Assembly: GCF_002086515.1 (NCBI RefSeq)
Contig: NZ_MVHH01000023.1
Location: 1-62,868 of the forward strand
Direction of reading: 5' to 3'
Source: Mycolicibacter arupensis
GTDB lineage: Bacteria; Actinomycetota; Actinomycetes; Mycobacteriales; Mycobacteriaceae
DNA: 62,868 bases
How positions within the stretch are numbered: position 1 is the first letter of the stretch; every line of letters starts with the position of its first letter. The notes beneath the pieces were generated by a model. That model was given only the letters and a program-made list of their open reading frames with translations, ran no database searches and was not told the origin of the DNA. A program made the position numbers and the translations under genes. This document shows, one piece after another, positions 1 through 11,201 of this stretch.

Positions 1-2
1 GC

Positions 3-710
3 CTCACCTCCGGTGGGGGTGGCGGCGGAGGCGGCGGCGTCGGTAGCGCGGGCGGCACCGGCGGCGCGGGCGGCTCCGGCGGGGTTGGCGGACAAGGAGG
101 TGGCCTCGACATCGCCGGACTGGTCACTGGCACGGGCGGTACCGGTGGGGCCGGCGGCGAAGGCGGGCGCGGCGTCGGCGCGGGCAGTACCGGCGGGGCC
201 GGCGGACAAGGAGGTACCGGCGGCACCGGTACCGGAGTCGGTGGCATCGGCGGCGGCGGCCGCGGCGGAGACGGCGGGGCGGGCGGCATGGCCTTCGCCG
301 GGGGCACCGGCGGCGATGGCGGCGCCGGCGGTAGAGGCGGTGACGGAACCGGAGGCAGCTCCGTCATCCTCGGACAGGGGGCACTCGGCGGTGGCGGCGG
401 CACCGGTGGCGTCGGTGGCACCGCCGACGGTGCCGTCGACGAAGGCGCCGACGGCTACAACGACGTCACCGGTGGTGCCGGTGGTGTGGGCGGGGCCGGC
501 GGCGATGCGACCACTTCCACCCAGGGCACAGCCATCGGCGGCTGGGGCGGGACCGGCGGAGCCGGCGGCGTGGCACACCCCGGCGCCAGTGGGGTCGGCG
601 GGGTGGGCGGCGCTGGGGCCGATACCGTCGACGGCGCCGGCGCCGCTGGCGGTCCCGGCGGCCCGGGTGGCGCGGACGGCACGCCGGGCACCCCGGGCAC
701 GCCCGGCTGA
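3..710 (+). CDS. PE_PGRS-type glycine-rich protein, C-terminal part (5' truncated by window)
   Basis: The frame is open from the first bases of the window to a TGA at 708-710, so only the C-terminal part (about 235 residues) is present. It is almost entirely Gly-Gly-X and Gly-Gly-Ala/Thr repeats with occasional acidic patches, and ends in Gly-Thr-Pro repeats. This is the composition of the PGRS domain of mycobacterial PE_PGRS proteins, which are secreted or surface exposed. The PE domain that would prove family membership lies outside the window. A generic glycine-rich protein is the alternative. Neighbouring ilvE is convergent, 23 bp away. Confidence 0.75.
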   Translation, partial: LTSGGGGGGGGGVGSAGGTGGAGGSGGVGGQGGGLDIAGLVTGTGGTGGAGGEGGRGVGAGSTGGAGGQGGTGGTGTGVGGIGGGGRGGDGGAGGMAFAGGTGGDGGAGGRGGDGTGGSSVILGQGALGGGGGTGGVGGTADGAVDEGADGYNDVTGGAGGVGGAGGDATTSTQGTAIGGWGGTGGAGGVAHPGASGVGGVGGAGADTVDGAGAAGGPGGPGGADGTPGTPGTPG

Positions 711-733
711 GCGCGCGGAGGGGAAACCCCCGC

Positions 734-1840
734 TCAGTCCAGTCGGGCCATCCAGCCGTGGGTGTCGGCGAAGGTGCCGCGCTGGATTCCGGTCAGGGTG
801 TCGCGCAGTGCCATGGTGACCTCGCCGGGCTGACCGTCGGCGATGGTGAACTCGCCTTCGGCGGACTTGACCACCGACACCGGGGTGATGACGGCGGCGG
901 TACCGCAGGCGAAGACTTCCGTGATCTCACCGGAGGCGGCCTTCTTCTGCCATTCGCTGACGTCGAGCTTGCGCTCTTCGACGGCGAAACCGGCATCGGT
1001 GGCCAACTGCAGCAACGAATCCCGGGTGATGCCGGGAAGCAGTGAGCCGGACAGCTCTGGGGTGACCAGTCGTGCCGATCCCCCGGTGCCGAACACGAAG
1101 AACAGGTTCATGCCGCCCATCTCTTCGACGTAGCGCCGTTCGGCGGCATCGAGCCACACCACTTGGTCACAGCCGTTGTCGGCGGCCTGCGCCTGGGCGA
1201 CCAGCGATGCGGCGTAATTGCCACCGAACTTCGCGGCGCCGGTGCCACCGGGGCACGCGCGGACATACTCGGTGGACAGCCACACGCTGACCGGCTTGAT
1301 ACCGCCCTTGAAGTACGCCCCGGCCGGCGAGCCCATCACCAGGCAGCGGTACTCGTTGGCCGGGCGCACCCCCAGCCCCGGCTCGGTCGCGAAGACGAAC
1401 GGACGCAGGTACAGCGACTCCTCGCCGCCCGGCGCGGGAACCCATGACGCGTCCACCGCGATCAGCTGCCGCAGCGATTCGATGAACAGATCGTCGGGCA
1501 GCTCCGGGATGGCCAGCCGCCGCGACGAGGCGCGCATCCGCGCGGCATTGGCCTCCGGCCGGAACGAGACGATCGATCCGTCGGTCCAGCGGTAGGCCTT
1601 GAGGCCTTCGAACACCTCTTGCGCGTAGTGCAAGACGATGGCCGAGGGGTCCAGTTCGATGGGCCCGTAGGGAATGACCCGCGCGTTGTGCCAGCCCGCG
1701 TCCACGGTGTAGTCGATCGACACCATGTGGTCGGTGTGGTATTTACCGAAACCCGGTTCCGCCAAAATGGATTCGCGTACCTCGTCGGGCGTCGGGTTCG
1801 CGGTGACCGACACGTGAAACTCGAGGACGCTGCTTGTCAT
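734..1840 (-). CDS. ilvE: Branched-chain amino acid aminotransferase IlvE
   Basis: PLP-dependent class IV aminotransferase catalysing the last step of Leu/Ile/Val synthesis (and the reverse, feeding catabolism). In mycobacteria it can also make methionine in the salvage pathway. Starting at the ATG at 1840 the protein is 368 aa, the length of M. tuberculosis IlvE; the frame runs further upstream but through low-complexity Arg-rich sequence overlapping gcvT. The PLP lysine is expected at K204 within [12 protein letters not shown]. The cofactor-binding C-terminal region is intact. It is transcribed in the same direction as gcvT, 23 bp downstream of it, as in M. tuberculosis (Rv2211c-Rv2210c). 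Confidence 0.96.
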   Translation of the reverse strand: MTSSVLEFHVSVTANPTPDEVRESILAEPGFGKYHTDHMVSIDYTVDAGWHNARVIPYGPIELDPSAIVLHYAQEVFEGLKAYRWTDGSIVSFRPEANAARMRASSRRLAIPELPDDLFIESLRQLIAVDASWVPAPGGEESLYLRPFVFATEPGLGVRPANEYRCLVMGSPAGAYFKGGIKPVSVWLSTEYVRACPGGTGAAKFGGNYAASLVAQAQAADNGCDQVVWLDAAERRYVEEMGGMNLFFVFGTGGSARLVTPELSGSLLPGITRDSLLQLATDAGFAVEERKLDVSEWQKKAASGEITEVFACGTAAVITPVSVVKSAEGEFTIADGQPGEVTMALRDTLTGIQRGTFADTHGWMARLD

Positions 1841-1863
1841 GCAGCGATTGTATAGCCGGTGCG

Positions 1864-2958
1864 CTAGCGGGTTTTTGCCGTCACGAACGGGGGCGTCACC
1901 ACTTCGCATTCGACGGCGCGGCCTCGCACGTCGACGGCCAGTCGCGCGCCGTCTTCGATCCCGGCATCGGTGTCGATCAGCGCCAGCGCAATACCGGCCT
2001 TGAGGGTCGGTGAGAATGTCCCCGACGTGGTGACCCCGACGCGGCGGTCGCCGTCGAGCACGGCCAGATCGGCGCGTAGCACTCCCCTGCCGGTGGCCCG
2101 CAGCCCGCGCAGCAGACGGGCCGGACCTGCGGCCTTCTCTGCCAGCAGCGCGTCGCGGCCGAAGAACGAGTCCTTCGTCCAGCCGATCGCCCAGCCACAC
2201 CGGGCCTGCAGCGGCGAGATCTCCGGTGACAGTTCGTGCCCGTGCAACGCGTAGCCCATCTCGGTCCGCAGGGTGTCGCGGGCGCCCAGGCCCGCCAACT
2301 CGCCCCCCAGCTGCTCGACCGCCGCCACCAGTGCGTCGAACACCACCGGCGCCACATCCCAGGCGGGCAGCAACTCGTAGCCGTGCTCGCCGGTGTAGCC
2401 GGAGCGGCAGACCCGGACCGGCACCCCGGCGTAGTCGGCGTCGGCGAACGCCATGTAGTCCATCTCGGTGGGCAGCCCGAGACCGGCCAGCACCTCCGTG
2501 GAGCGGGGTCCCTGCACGGCCAGCACCGCGCGTGACCGGTGCTCGTCGGTGATCGTCACGCCGGCGGGCGCCACGTCGCGCAGGGCGGTCACCACGGCGG
2601 CGGTGTTGGCGGCGTTGGGCACCAGAAAGATCTCGTCGTCGGCGACGTAGTAGGCGATCAGGTCATCGATGACGCCACCACGCTCGTTGCAGCACAGGGT
2701 GTACTGCGCCTGGCCGGGAGCGATCCTGGTCAGGTCGTTGGTGAGCGTCGCGTTGACGAAGGCCGCCGCTCCCGGTCCGCGAACGGTCGCCTTGCCCAGG
2801 TGGCTGACATCGAACAGCCCCACGGCGTCGCGGGTGGCGGTGTGCTCGGCGATGGTGCCGGCATAGGACACCGGCATGAGCCAGCCGCCGAACTCGGCGA
2901 AGCTGGCGCCCAAGGCGCGGTGACGGTCTTCCAGGGGTCCGTGTTGCAGTTCGCTCAC
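1864..2958 (-). CDS. gcvT: Glycine cleavage system T protein (aminomethyltransferase)
   Basis: T protein of the glycine cleavage complex: it transfers the aminomethyl carbon from lipoylated H protein to tetrahydrofolate, giving methylene-THF and ammonia. I chose the GTG at 2958 (364 aa, beginning [20 protein letters not shown]), because it matches the usual start of the family and has AGGGTGG about 7 bases upstream. An in-frame ATG at 2982 would add eight residues and leave only 8 bp to the divergent cyclase gene. The GcvT folate-binding fold is followed by the C-terminal barrel ending near '[20 protein letters not shown]'. Lipoate for this system would come from lipB/lipA in the same window. 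Confidence 0.95.
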   Translation of the reverse strand: MSELQHGPLEDRHRALGASFAEFGGWLMPVSYAGTIAEHTATRDAVGLFDVSHLGKATVRGPGAAAFVNATLTNDLTRIAPGQAQYTLCCNERGGVIDDLIAYYVADDEIFLVPNAANTAAVVTALRDVAPAGVTITDEHRSRAVLAVQGPRSTEVLAGLGLPTEMDYMAFADADYAGVPVRVCRSGYTGEHGYELLPAWDVAPVVFDALVAAVEQLGGELAGLGARDTLRTEMGYALHGHELSPEISPLQARCGWAIGWTKDSFFGRDALLAEKAAGPARLLRGLRATGRGVLRADLAVLDGDRRVGVTTSGTFSPTLKAGIALALIDTDAGIEDGARLAVDVRGRAVECEVVTPPFVTAKTR

Positions 2959-2990
2959 GTCGAGCCACCCTAATCGGCACACTTGTCTAA

Positions 2991-4079
2991 ATGGTGGACT
3001 GGGATGCGCTCGAAGCCGGCGGTATCGCTGACGCGAGGGACCGTGCGGGCCTGGTCCAATACCTCGACCACCTCGGTTTCACCACCGAGCAGATGATCGA
3101 CGCCGAGCGCCGAGGTCGGCTGTTCGGCCTGGCCGGCGACACGGTGGGCCAATCCGGACCGCCGGACTACACGTTGCGCAGCGCCGCCGACGCGTTGGGC
3201 GTGTCGGTGGGCGATGTCGCCCAGGCGTGGCGGATGCTCGGGCTCAGCGTTCCCAGCCCCGACGCTCCCGCGCTGAGCCAGGCCGACGTGGACGGGCTGG
3301 CCACCTGGCTGCAGATGCGCTCCGTACTGGGGGAACCGGTCGACGGATTCCTGCGGGTTCTCGGCGCCACCATGGCACGGCTGGCCGAAGCCGAGTCGTC
3401 GATGATCCGGCTCACCCAGCCCGACATGTGGTTGGGGCACACCGGCGACGAGCTCACCACCGCCCGGGCCTGGCGCTCGGTCGCGGCCTACATCCCGCGT
3501 ATCGGCGCCATGATCGACGCCGTCCACCGCCAACACCAGGTCAGCCATCGGACGTTCCTGGAAGGACTGGCCGGGGGGCCGTCGGCGAGCATCGTGTGCG
3601 GCGTGGGATTCGCCGACCTGACCGGTTTCACCGCGCTGACCCAGGTCCTGACGTCGGCGGAGCTGGCCACGCTGTTGACCGACTTCGCCGGCACCGTCGC
3701 TGACGTCGTGCACTGCGATGGCGGCAGGGTGGTCAAGTTCATCGGTGATGCGGTGATGTGGGTGAGCGCGACCGGCGAGCTGCTGGCCAAGGCGGCGGTG
3801 GATCTGGTCAACCACCCCAAGGCCCGTGCAGCCGGGCTGCGGGTGCGCGCCGGCGTGGCCTACGGCGAGATGATCGCCATCAACGGCGACTACTTCGGCA
3901 ATCCGGTCAACCTGGCGGCGCGGCTGGTGGACGCGGCCGCGCCCAATCAGGTGTTGGCCTCGACCTGCGTCCGCGATCAGCTCCCCGGCTGGCCGGCCAC
4001 TCTTCAGGAACCGTTGACGCTCAAAGGCTTCGACGAGCCGGTCCCGGCATACGAGCTACATTCGGCCGCCGATCGTTAG
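2991..4079 (+). CDS. Class III adenylate cyclase (Rv2212-like)
   Basis: Soluble class III nucleotidyl cyclase of 362 aa making cAMP. The N-terminal half (residues about 1-190) is the helical regulatory region of the Rv2212 type. The catalytic domain starts near residue 200; the two metal-binding aspartates are D209 (FADLTGFT) and D253 (KFIGDAV), with the purine-selecting lysine K249. The transition-state Asn/Arg pair is in [10 protein letters not shown]. No membrane segment is visible. It is divergent from gcvT and 10 bp upstream of pepB, the same neighbourhood as Rv2212. pH or fatty-acid regulation is known for the M. tuberculosis protein and only inferred here. Confidence 0.93.
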   Translation: MVDWDALEAGGIADARDRAGLVQYLDHLGFTTEQMIDAERRGRLFGLAGDTVGQSGPPDYTLRSAADALGVSVGDVAQAWRMLGLSVPSPDAPALSQADVDGLATWLQMRSVLGEPVDGFLRVLGATMARLAEAESSMIRLTQPDMWLGHTGDELTTARAWRSVAAYIPRIGAMIDAVHRQHQVSHRTFLEGLAGGPSASIVCGVGFADLTGFTALTQVLTSAELATLLTDFAGTVADVVHCDGGRVVKFIGDAVMWVSATGELLAKAAVDLVNHPKARAAGLRVRAGVAYGEMIAINGDYFGNPVNLAARLVDAAAPNQVLASTCVRDQLPGWPATLQEPLTLKGFDEPVPAYELHSAADR

Positions 4080-4089
4080 GGTGGGTGCC

Positions 4090-5637
4090 GTGAGCACCGA
4101 TCCCGGATACCCTGTCCCCTCCGTCACCGTCGCCGAAGCGCTGCCCAGCGATGCCGACGCGGCCGTCCTGATCGTGGGTATCGTCGCCGCCGACGACGAC
4201 TCCGAGGCCGAAGGTCCGGCGGTCGCCGCGACCGAGCCGGCGCTGCCTGCCGACGCGGTCGCTGAGATCGAGGCCGGGCTGCGCGCACTGGGCGCCAAGG
4301 GCGGCAGCGAGCAGGTCAACCGGCTGGTGGTGGCCTCGCTGCCGGTGGCCAGCGTGATCACCGTGGGGTTGGGCAAGCCACGCGAGTCCTGGCCTGCCGA
4401 CACGGTGCGCCGGGCCGCCGGGAACGCGGCGCGTTCACTCAACGGCACCGCCGCGGCGATCAGCACGTTGAGCGGGCTGCCCGGTGAGGGGGTGCTCGCC
4501 GCCGGCGTCGAAGGACTGCTGTTGGGCGGCTATCGATTCACCGCATTCCGCAGCAGCAAGACCGCCCCGAAGGAACCGGGCCTGCAATCGGTGACCGTGC
4601 TGTCCACCGCGGACGATGCCCAGGCACAGGCCGCCCGCGGTGCCGACATCGCCGCCGCGGTGGCCACTGCCCGCGACTTCGTCAACACCCCGCCCAGTCA
4701 CCTGTATCCGGCCGAGTTCGCCGATCGCGCCAAGGCGCTGGGCGAAGCCGCCGGCCTGGAAGTCGAGGTGCTTGACGAGCAGGCGCTCGCCGAGGCCGGC
4801 TACGGCGGGGTGATCGGGGTGGGCCAGGGCTCGGCGCGCCCGCCGCGTCTGGTGCGGTTGATCCACCGTGGCTCGCGCCTGAGCGACGACCCGAGCGGCG
4901 CAAAGAAGGTGGCGCTGGTGGGCAAGGGCATCACCTTCGACACCGGTGGCATCTCGATCAAGCCGGCCGCCTCGATGCACCACATGACTTCCGACATGGG
5001 CGGGGCGGCCGCGGTGATCGCCACTGTCGTGCTGGCTGCCCGCCGCGGTCTGCCGATCGACGTCACGGCCACGGTACCGATGGCCGAGAACATGCCGTCG
5101 TCGACGGCGCAGCGCCCCGGCGATGTCCTGACCCAGTACGGCGGCATCACGGTCGAGGTGCTCAACACCGACGCCGAGGGGCGGCTGATCCTGGCCGACG
5201 CCATTGTTCGCGCCTGCGAGGACGATCCGGACTACCTCATCGAGACCTCGACGCTGACCGGCGCGCAGACGGTGGCCCTGGGTGCCCGCATCCCGGGGGT
5301 GATGGGTTCCGACGAATTCCGCGACCGGGTGGCATCCCTGTCGCAGGCCGTCGGTGAGAACGGCTGGCCGATGCCGTTGCCCGACGAACTCAAGGAAGAC
5401 CTGAAGTCGACGGTCGCCGACCTGGCCAATGTCAGCGGTCAGCGTTTCGCCGGCATGCTGGTGGCCGGCGTGTACCTGCGCGAGTTCGTGGCCGACGGAG
5501 TGGACTGGGTGCACATCGACGTGGCGGGTCCGGCGTACAACTCCGGCGGGCCCTGGGGCTACACCGGCAAGGGCGGGACCGGGGTGCCGACCCGCACCAT
5601 GTTCGCGGTTCTGGAGGATATCGCCGCGAACGGCTAG
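4090..5637 (+). CDS. pepB: Leucyl aminopeptidase (M17 family)
   Basis: Cytosolic M17 aminopeptidase with two catalytic metals, removing N-terminal residues during peptide turnover. Metal and active-site motifs are intact: [10 protein letters not shown] at about 278-287 (K279, D284), and the family signature NTDAEGRL at 359-366. I chose the second GTG (4090), giving 515 aa, the M. tuberculosis PepB length; the first GTG (4081) would add only three residues. The N-terminal 170 residues form the variable domain. It follows the cyclase by 10 bp, so the two are probably co-transcribed. Confidence 0.95.
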   Translation: MSTDPGYPVPSVTVAEALPSDADAAVLIVGIVAADDDSEAEGPAVAATEPALPADAVAEIEAGLRALGAKGGSEQVNRLVVASLPVASVITVGLGKPRESWPADTVRRAAGNAARSLNGTAAAISTLSGLPGEGVLAAGVEGLLLGGYRFTAFRSSKTAPKEPGLQSVTVLSTADDAQAQAARGADIAAAVATARDFVNTPPSHLYPAEFADRAKALGEAAGLEVEVLDEQALAEAGYGGVIGVGQGSARPPRLVRLIHRGSRLSDDPSGAKKVALVGKGITFDTGGISIKPAASMHHMTSDMGGAAAVIATVVLAARRGLPIDVTATVPMAENMPSSTAQRPGDVLTQYGGITVEVLNTDAEGRLILADAIVRACEDDPDYLIETSTLTGAQTVALGARIPGVMGSDEFRDRVASLSQAVGENGWPMPLPDELKEDLKSTVADLANVSGQRFAGMLVAGVYLREFVADGVDWVHIDVAGPAYNSGGPWGYTGKGGTGVPTRTMFAVLEDIAANG

Positions 5638-5651
5638 GGCCGGCCCACGGG

Positions 5652-6545
5652 TCAGGCGTTCTCGGTGGCCGCGACCTTCGGCGCGGGCCGACACGGGCTC
5701 TCCACGCCCCGCTGAAACGACAGCGCCATGCTTTGAACCAGCATCAACGCCGCGAAGACGGCCACCCACAGCCAGGCTTCGGCCGAGCTGAGGTGTGAGG
5801 CCACATCGGTTTTCGGCAGCGCGGACATGGAGCGCATGATCGCGGCGATGATGACGACGGTGCTCAGGTACGGGAACACCGTTCTGATGCGCGCCGCCAC
5901 GGGGCCGATCGAGATGTCGCTGCGCCGGCGGCGGCGGCCGCGCAACCACGCGAGGGCACAGATCACCGCGATGGCTCCGGTAATGGGCAGCGACAATCGG
6001 TTGGCGTCGTCCCACAGCGGCTGCAGTGGCCGGCGGCTCTGCGGGTCACCGAGCGCCAGGGCGAGGTCGGTCAGCGTCGCTTCGACGAAGAACACGGCGA
6101 TCGGCGGGACCAACACGGCCACGATGAACACGCAGTGCCGAATGAGCGCGCCGTCGCCTCCGGAGACGAACTGCACGATGGCGTACAGCAAGACGTAGAG
6201 CGAGGCCACAAACGATATGCCGCCCAACAGTTCTGCCGAGGTGGCCCGGCCGCCGGTCACCGCGCAGCCCTGTTCCCCGGCCAACAGGCTGTATTGCACC
6301 GCCGTGAGGAACAACCCCAGGAATGCGTTCATCAGCGCGATGCCGGTGAGGGTCTCGTGCGCCACCTCACGGCGGTCCGGTGGACCGTCACTGCGGCGGC
6401 GGTAGGCACGATCGAGCACCAGATTGATGACCACGAAAGCGAAACCAGCCAGCAGACCAGCCAGTTGGGCATAGTTGCGGGCGACGATGGATATGTCGAA
6501 GCCGGTCCACATCTCACAGGCTCCGGCGATCAACTCAGCGGGCAT
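5652..6545 (-). CDS. Multi-spanning membrane protein of unknown function
   Basis: About 297 aa from the ATG at 6545 with six or seven hydrophobic segments: one right after the N terminus (AQLAGLLAGFAFVVINLVL), others around 'LTGIALMNAFLGLFLTAV', 'LLGGISFVASLYVLLYAIV', 'CVFIVAVLVPPIAVFFV', a segment before the RGRRRRRSD loop, and two near the C terminus. No catalytic motif or family is recognised. The start is uncertain: ATG 6572 and GTG 6605 are also in frame, and none has a strong ribosome site. It occupies the place where M. tuberculosis has ephD, between pepB and dlaT, so it is a lineage-specific replacement. It is convergent with pepB (14 bp apart). Confidence 0.7.
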   Translation of the reverse strand: MPAELIAGACEMWTGFDISIVARNYAQLAGLLAGFAFVVINLVLDRAYRRRSDGPPDRREVAHETLTGIALMNAFLGLFLTAVQYSLLAGEQGCAVTGGRATSAELLGGISFVASLYVLLYAIVQFVSGGDGALIRHCVFIVAVLVPPIAVFFVEATLTDLALALGDPQSRRPLQPLWDDANRLSLPITGAIAVICALAWLRGRRRRRSDISIGPVAARIRTVFPYLSTVVIIAAIMRSMSALPKTDVASHLSSAEAWLWVAVFAALMLVQSMALSFQRGVESPCRPAPKVAATENA

Positions 6546-6777
6546 CCGCGAGATATTAGTGAGGCCGCGCATGCGGCAACGGCGCTTTTGCCGACGAGCC
6601 TGCACCCTTTACCCCACCACCTCGGTGAAGGCCCGAGGGCCACCTCGATGTGTGTCGATAACGCAGCAATGACAGGATGGTTTTCGGCAGTCCACCTGGG
6701 CGCCGCCCTCGCCCCGCCACTGACGTGGTATCCAGGGGAAGACGTGCAGCGACCGATCGAGCGAGGAGTCAACAACG

Positions 6778-8532
6778 ATGGCCTTCTCAGTCCAGATGCC
6801 CGCCCTCGGTGAGAGTGTCACCGAAGGAACGGTCACCCGCTGGCTCAAGCAGGAAGGCGACACCGTCGAGGTCGACGAGCCGCTCTTGGAGGTGTCCACC
6901 GACAAGGTCGACACCGAGATCCCCTCGCCGGTGGCCGGCGTGCTGACCAAGATCATCGCCGAGGAGGACACCACCGTCGAGGTCGGCGGCGAGCTGGCCT
7001 TGATCGGTGAGGCGGGCGAGAAGGCCGAGTCCTCCGCCCCGCCGGCGGCCGAACCCGAGCCCGAACCCGAACCCGCGCCCGCCGAACCGGCTCCCGCAGC
7101 GCAGGCGCCGGCTGCTGAGGCGCCGGCTGCCGCGGACTCCTCCGCCGGAGACGGCACACCGGTGCTGATGCCCGAGTTGGGCGAGTCGGTCACCGAAGGC
7201 ACCGTGACGCGCTGGCTCAAGCAGATCGGTGACAGCGTCGAAGTCGACGAGCCGCTGGTGGAAGTCTCCACCGACAAGGTCGACACCGAGATCCCCTCGC
7301 CGGTGGCCGGCACCCTGCTCTCGATCACCGCCGGTGAGGACGCCACCGTCGAGGTCGGGGGCGAACTGGCCCGGATCGGAACGGGCTCCCCCGCCGCGGC
7401 CACCGAGTCGGCGCCCGCGCCTGCACCGGCTGCTGCGGCGCCCGCCGCCGAGCCGGCCCCTGAGCCCGCGGCTCCAGCTCCGCAGCCCGAGCCCGAGTCC
7501 AAGCCCGCGCCGGCACCTGCCGCTCCCCCGGCACCGGCACCGGCGCCGGCACCGGCCCAGCCCGCCGCAACCGAGGCAGCCGACGGCGACGGCGACGGCG
7601 CACGCTATGTGACCCCCCTGGTGCGCAAGCTCGCCGCCGACAACAACGTCGATCTGGCCCGGGTGACCGGCACCGGCGTCGGCGGGCGGATCCGCAAGCA
7701 GGACGTCCTGGCCTTCGCCGCGCAACAGGCCGAGCAGCAGAAGGCGCCGGCGGCCCCGGCGCCGGCTCAGCGTCCCGCGGCCGCGGCCCCCAGCCCCGCG
7801 CTGGCCCACCTGCGCGGCACCACCGCCAAGGCCAATCGGATCCGTCAGATCACCGCCAAGAAGACCCGCGAATCCCTGCAGGCCACGGCGCAGCTCACCC
7901 AGACCCACGAGGTCGACATGACCAAGATCGTGGCGTTGCGGGCCAGGGCGAAGGCTGCGTTCGCCGAGCGCGAAGGCGTCAACCTGACCTATCTGCCGTT
8001 CATCGCCCGCGCGGTGATCGACGCGCTGAAGGCACACCCCAACGTCAATGCCAGCTACAACGAGGACGCCGGGGAGATCACCTACTACGACGCCGAGCAC
8101 CTCGGTTTCGCAGTAGACACCGAGCAGGGTCTGCTGTCGCCGGTGATCCACAATGCCGGGGATCTGTCCCTGGGCGGACTGGCCCGGGCCATCGCCGACA
8201 TCGCGGCGCGGGCACGTTCGGGCAACCTCAAGCCGGACGAACTGTCCGGGGGCACCTTCACGATCACCAACATCGGCAGTCAGGGCGCGCTGTTCGACAC
8301 GCCGATTCTGGTTCCGCCGCAGGCCGCCATGCTGGGCACCGGCGCGATCGTGAAGCGCCCGCGGGTGATCGTCGACGAGGCCGGCAATGAGTCGATCGGC
8401 GTGCGCTCGGTCAGCTACCTGCCGCTGACCTACGACCACCGTCTGATCGACGGCGCCGACGCCGGACGTTTCGTGACCACGATCAAGAACCGGCTCGAAG
8501 AAGGTGCGTTCGAGGCAGACCTGGGTCTCTGA
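6778..8532 (+). CDS. dlaT: Dihydrolipoamide acyltransferase E2 (DlaT/SucB type)
   Basis: E2 core of the pyruvate dehydrogenase complex. In M. tuberculosis it also serves the AhpC/AhpD/Lpd peroxynitrite reductase. The 584 residues hold two lipoyl domains with lipoylation lysines K43 and K167 (each in STDKVDTEI), Pro/Ala-rich swinging linkers, a peripheral subunit-binding domain at about 276-315, and the acyltransferase domain ending in the catalytic HRLID motif (H554, D558). It is slightly longer than the 553-aa M. tuberculosis protein, mainly in the linkers. lipB and lipA, which modify it, lie just downstream. A 232-bp gap upstream holds its own promoter. Confidence 0.96.
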   Translation: MAFSVQMPALGESVTEGTVTRWLKQEGDTVEVDEPLLEVSTDKVDTEIPSPVAGVLTKIIAEEDTTVEVGGELALIGEAGEKAESSAPPAAEPEPEPEPAPAEPAPAAQAPAAEAPAAADSSAGDGTPVLMPELGESVTEGTVTRWLKQIGDSVEVDEPLVEVSTDKVDTEIPSPVAGTLLSITAGEDATVEVGGELARIGTGSPAAATESAPAPAPAAAAPAAEPAPEPAAPAPQPEPESKPAPAPAAPPAPAPAPAPAQPAATEAADGDGDGARYVTPLVRKLAADNNVDLARVTGTGVGGRIRKQDVLAFAAQQAEQQKAPAAPAPAQRPAAAAPSPALAHLRGTTAKANRIRQITAKKTRESLQATAQLTQTHEVDMTKIVALRARAKAAFAEREGVNLTYLPFIARAVIDALKAHPNVNASYNEDAGEITYYDAEHLGFAVDTEQGLLSPVIHNAGDLSLGGLARAIADIAARARSGNLKPDELSGGTFTITNIGSQGALFDTPILVPPQAAMLGTGAIVKRPRVIVDEAGNESIGVRSVSYLPLTYDHRLIDGADAGRFVTTIKNRLEEGAFEADLGL

Positions 8533-8573
8533 CGGCCCGGGGGGCTTGCGATGAGCTACAGGAGGATTCAGCG

Positions 8574-9482
8574 GTGAGCCAGCCGATCGTAGCGATCGCC
8601 GGTTCGTCCGGGCTGATCGGCACGGCGCTGGTCTCGGCGCTGCGCGCTGCGGGCTATCAGGTGTTGCGGATCGTGCGGCGGGCACCGGCGAGCGCCGGCG
8701 AGCTGCAATGGGACCCCGAGGCCGGTGACATCGACGTCGCGGCACTGGCCGGCGTCGACGCGGTGGTCAACCTGTGTGGCGTCGGGATCGGCGACCGGCG
8801 CTGGTCGGGGGCGTTCAAGCAGAGCCTGCGCGACAGCCGGATCACCCCGACCGAGGTGCTGTCCGCTGCCGTGGCCGACGCCGGCGTGCCGGTGCTGATC
8901 AATGCCAGCGGTGTGGGCTATTACGGCGATACCCGCGATCGCATCGTCGACGAGTCCGCCTCCGTGGGAACAGATTTCCTGGCGCAGCTCGCCCGGGACT
9001 GGGAAGGCGCCACCGCGTCCGCCCAGGACGCCGGCACCCGTGTCGTTCTGGCCCGCACCGGCCTTGTGCTGTCGGCCTCCGGCGGCGTCTTGGGCCGGCT
9101 GCGGCCACTGTTCTGGTTGGGTCTGGGAGCACGGATCGGCAATGGTCGGCAGTACATGTCGTGGATCAGCATGGAGGACGAGGTCCGCGCACTTGTGTTC
9201 GCCATCACGCAGGACACGTTGTCCGGACCGGTGAACCTGACCGGGCCGGCGCCGGTGACCAATGCGGAGTTCACCACTGCGCTGGGTCGCACCCTCAACC
9301 GCCCCACCCCGTTGCTGCTGCCGGGTTTCGCGGTGCGTGCCGGGCTTGGCGAGTTCGCCGACAGCCTCCTGGGCGGGCAGCGCGCGATCCCCGACGCCTT
9401 GGAGCGGGCCGGCTTCCAGTTTCGGCACAACACCATCGGAGAGGCGCTCGCCTACGCGACCGCGCGTCCGACCCCGGTCTAG
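8574..9482 (+). CDS. SDR39U1/TIGR01777-type NAD(P)-binding epimerase-like protein (Rv2216-like)
   Basis: Atypical extended short-chain dehydrogenase of 302 aa, the length of Rv2216. The Rossmann motif [10 protein letters not shown] is at the N terminus (residues about 8-17). The sugar-epimerase-like motif GVGYYGD and the C-terminal DUF1731-type segment ending in [14 protein letters not shown] are present. Substrate unknown; the family is often annotated as a cell-division-inhibitor SulA homologue, which is not supported by function. The GTG start at 8574 is preceded by a strong AGGAGG. It lies 41 bp after dlaT and 27 bp before lipB, so it is likely part of a dlaT-lipB-lipA transcription unit. 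Confidence 0.9.
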   Translation: MSQPIVAIAGSSGLIGTALVSALRAAGYQVLRIVRRAPASAGELQWDPEAGDIDVAALAGVDAVVNLCGVGIGDRRWSGAFKQSLRDSRITPTEVLSAAVADAGVPVLINASGVGYYGDTRDRIVDESASVGTDFLAQLARDWEGATASAQDAGTRVVLARTGLVLSASGGVLGRLRPLFWLGLGARIGNGRQYMSWISMEDEVRALVFAITQDTLSGPVNLTGPAPVTNAEFTTALGRTLNRPTPLLLPGFAVRAGLGEFADSLLGGQRAIPDALERAGFQFRHNTIGEALAYATARPTPV

Positions 9483-9509
9483 GGCCGGCACACCGAGTAA
9501 CCTGCGAGC

Positions 9510-10205
9510 ATGGTGTCTATCCGATCCAGCAGTGCGCCGATCGATGTACGCCAACTGGGCACCGTCGACTATGAGGCCGCCTGGCAGCTCCAGCGTGAGC
9601 TGGCCGAGGCCAGATCGGCTGGTGGACCCGACACGCTGTTGCTGCTGGAACATCCCGCGGTCTACACCGCCGGGCGCCGCACCGAACCGCACGAGCGTCC
9701 TATGGACGGTACCCCGGTGGTCGACACCGACCGGGGCGGAAAGATCACCTGGCACGGCCCGGGTCAGCTCGTGGGTTATCCGGTGATCGGACTCGCCGAG
9801 CCTCTGGATGTAGTGAATTACGTTCGACGCCTTGAAGAATCACTGATTGAGGTGTGTAACACGCTGGGCCTCAACACTGTTCGGATCGACGGCAGGTCGG
9901 GCGTTTGGCTGCCGCCGGGCGCGGGCCGCCCGGCCCGCAAGATCGCCGCGATCGGTGTGCGGGTGGCCCGCGCGACCACGCTGCACGGATTCGCACTGAA
10001 TTGTGATTGCGATCTCAGTGCGTACGGCTCGATTGTCCCGTGCGGGATCACCGACGCCGGTGTGACGTCGCTGTCCGCGGAGTTGGGCTTTGCGACCGGC
10101 GTCGACGACGTGCGGGAGGCGGTGGCCCGAGCCGTCGTTGACGCGCTCGACGGCGTGCTACCGGTGCGCGAGCACTCCGAGCCGCGCGTACCATCGACCC
10201 CGTGA
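9510..10205 (+). CDS. lipB: Octanoyl-ACP:protein octanoyltransferase LipB
   Basis: Transfers the octanoyl group from acyl carrier protein to lipoyl-domain lysines, the first step of endogenous lipoate synthesis. The catalytic pair is visible: K144 (ARKIAAIG) and C178 (VPCGITD). 231 aa versus 230 in M. tuberculosis, with the family signatures [14 protein letters not shown] and LNCDCDL. The ATG at 9510 gives the expected N terminus. The stop overlaps the GTG of lipA by four bases (GTGA), so translation is coupled. Targets in this window are DlaT here and, indirectly, the glycine cleavage system of which gcvT is a part. Confidence 0.97.
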   Translation: MVSIRSSSAPIDVRQLGTVDYEAAWQLQRELAEARSAGGPDTLLLLEHPAVYTAGRRTEPHERPMDGTPVVDTDRGGKITWHGPGQLVGYPVIGLAEPLDVVNYVRRLEESLIEVCNTLGLNTVRIDGRSGVWLPPGAGRPARKIAAIGVRVARATTLHGFALNCDCDLSAYGSIVPCGITDAGVTSLSAELGFATGVDDVREAVARAVVDALDGVLPVREHSEPRVPSTP

Positions 10206-11158
10206 GCGCCGTCGGAGAAGGCCGTAGATTGCGACGTGCCGAGGCACGCAACGCCGAGACGCCGATCGAACGCAAGCCGCCGTGGATCAAGACCCGCGCC
10301 CGCATGGGACCGAGCTACACCGAGCTCAAGGTCTTGGTGAAGAGCGAGAAGCTGCATACGGTCTGCGAAGAAGCGGGGTGCCCCAACATCTACGAGTGTT
10401 GGGAGGACCGGGAAGCCACCTTCCTGATCGGCGGCGAGGTCTGTACCCGCAATTGCTCGTTCTGCCTGATCAAGTCGGGCAAGCCGCCTGAGTTGGATCG
10501 CGACGAGCCGCGCCGGGTCGCCGAGAGCGTGCAGACGATGGGACTGCGGTATTCGACCGTGACCGGTGTGGCCCGCGACGACCTGCCCGACCAGGGCGCG
10601 TGGCTCTATGCCGAGACCGTGCGTGCCATCAAAGCCCTCAACCCCTCGACGGGCGTCGAGCTGTTGATCCCCGACTTCGGTGGACGCCCCGACCTGCTGG
10701 GCGAGGTATTCGACTCGCGCCCGGAAGTGCTGGCCCACAACGTCGAAACCGTGCCGCGCATCTTCAGGCTGATCCGGCCGGGGTTCACCTACGAGCGCAG
10801 CCTCGACGTGTTGACCCAGGCCCGCGATGCCGGGCTGGTGGCCAAGAGCAACCTCATCCTCGGCATGGGCGAGACCCCCGAGGAGATCCGGGCGGCGCTG
10901 GCGGACCTGTACAACGCGGGAGCCGAGCTGGTCACCATCACCCAGTACCTGCGCCCCACCGAGCGGCATCACCCGATCGACCGCTGGGTCAAGCCCGAGG
11001 AGTTCGTCGAGCACGCCCGCTACGCCGAGGAGTTGGGCTTTGCCGGGGTGATGTCCGGGCCGCTGGTGCGTTCGTCGTATCGGGCAGGGCGGCTCTACCA
11101 ACAGGCTCTGGAGAACCGGGCACGTCGCGAACAGGCTCCCGCCTCAGCCCACAGCTGA
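10202..11158 (+). CDS. lipA: Lipoyl synthase LipA
   Basis: Radical-SAM enzyme that inserts two sulfurs into protein-bound octanoyl groups to give lipoate. 318 aa. The auxiliary [4Fe-4S] cluster cysteines are C55, C60 and C66 ([12 protein letters not shown]). The radical-SAM cluster cysteines are C81, C85 and C88 (CTRNCSFC). The C-terminal serine motif RSSYRAG that ligates the auxiliary cluster is intact. GTG start overlaps the lipB stop by 4 bp. Coordinates and order reproduce Rv2217-Rv2218. Confidence 0.97.
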   Translation: MSAVGEGRRLRRAEARNAETPIERKPPWIKTRARMGPSYTELKVLVKSEKLHTVCEEAGCPNIYECWEDREATFLIGGEVCTRNCSFCLIKSGKPPELDRDEPRRVAESVQTMGLRYSTVTGVARDDLPDQGAWLYAETVRAIKALNPSTGVELLIPDFGGRPDLLGEVFDSRPEVLAHNVETVPRIFRLIRPGFTYERSLDVLTQARDAGLVAKSNLILGMGETPEEIRAALADLYNAGAELVTITQYLRPTERHHPIDRWVKPEEFVEHARYAEELGFAGVMSGPLVRSSYRAGRLYQQALENRARREQAPASAHS

Positions 11159-11201
11159 CGCCCCGGCTGCCGGTGAGTCCGGCTGCGTATCCTTGGTAGC
11201 T

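Noticed and set aside
13..819. Ala/Pro-rich open frame running through the PE_PGRS end and into ilvE
   Set aside because: It is the other frame of GGC/GCC repeats; it overlaps ilvE and has no domain pattern, while the Gly-Gly-X frame is the PGRS pattern.
4435..6015. Long minus-strand frame of 526 codons opposite pepB
   Set aside because: High-GC antisense shadow; sequence is His/Gly/Arg-rich without structure, and pepB is clearly real.
6787..8745. Minus-strand frame of 652 codons opposite dlaT
   Set aside because: Shadow of the GC-biased lipoyl and linker codons; no start site or family.
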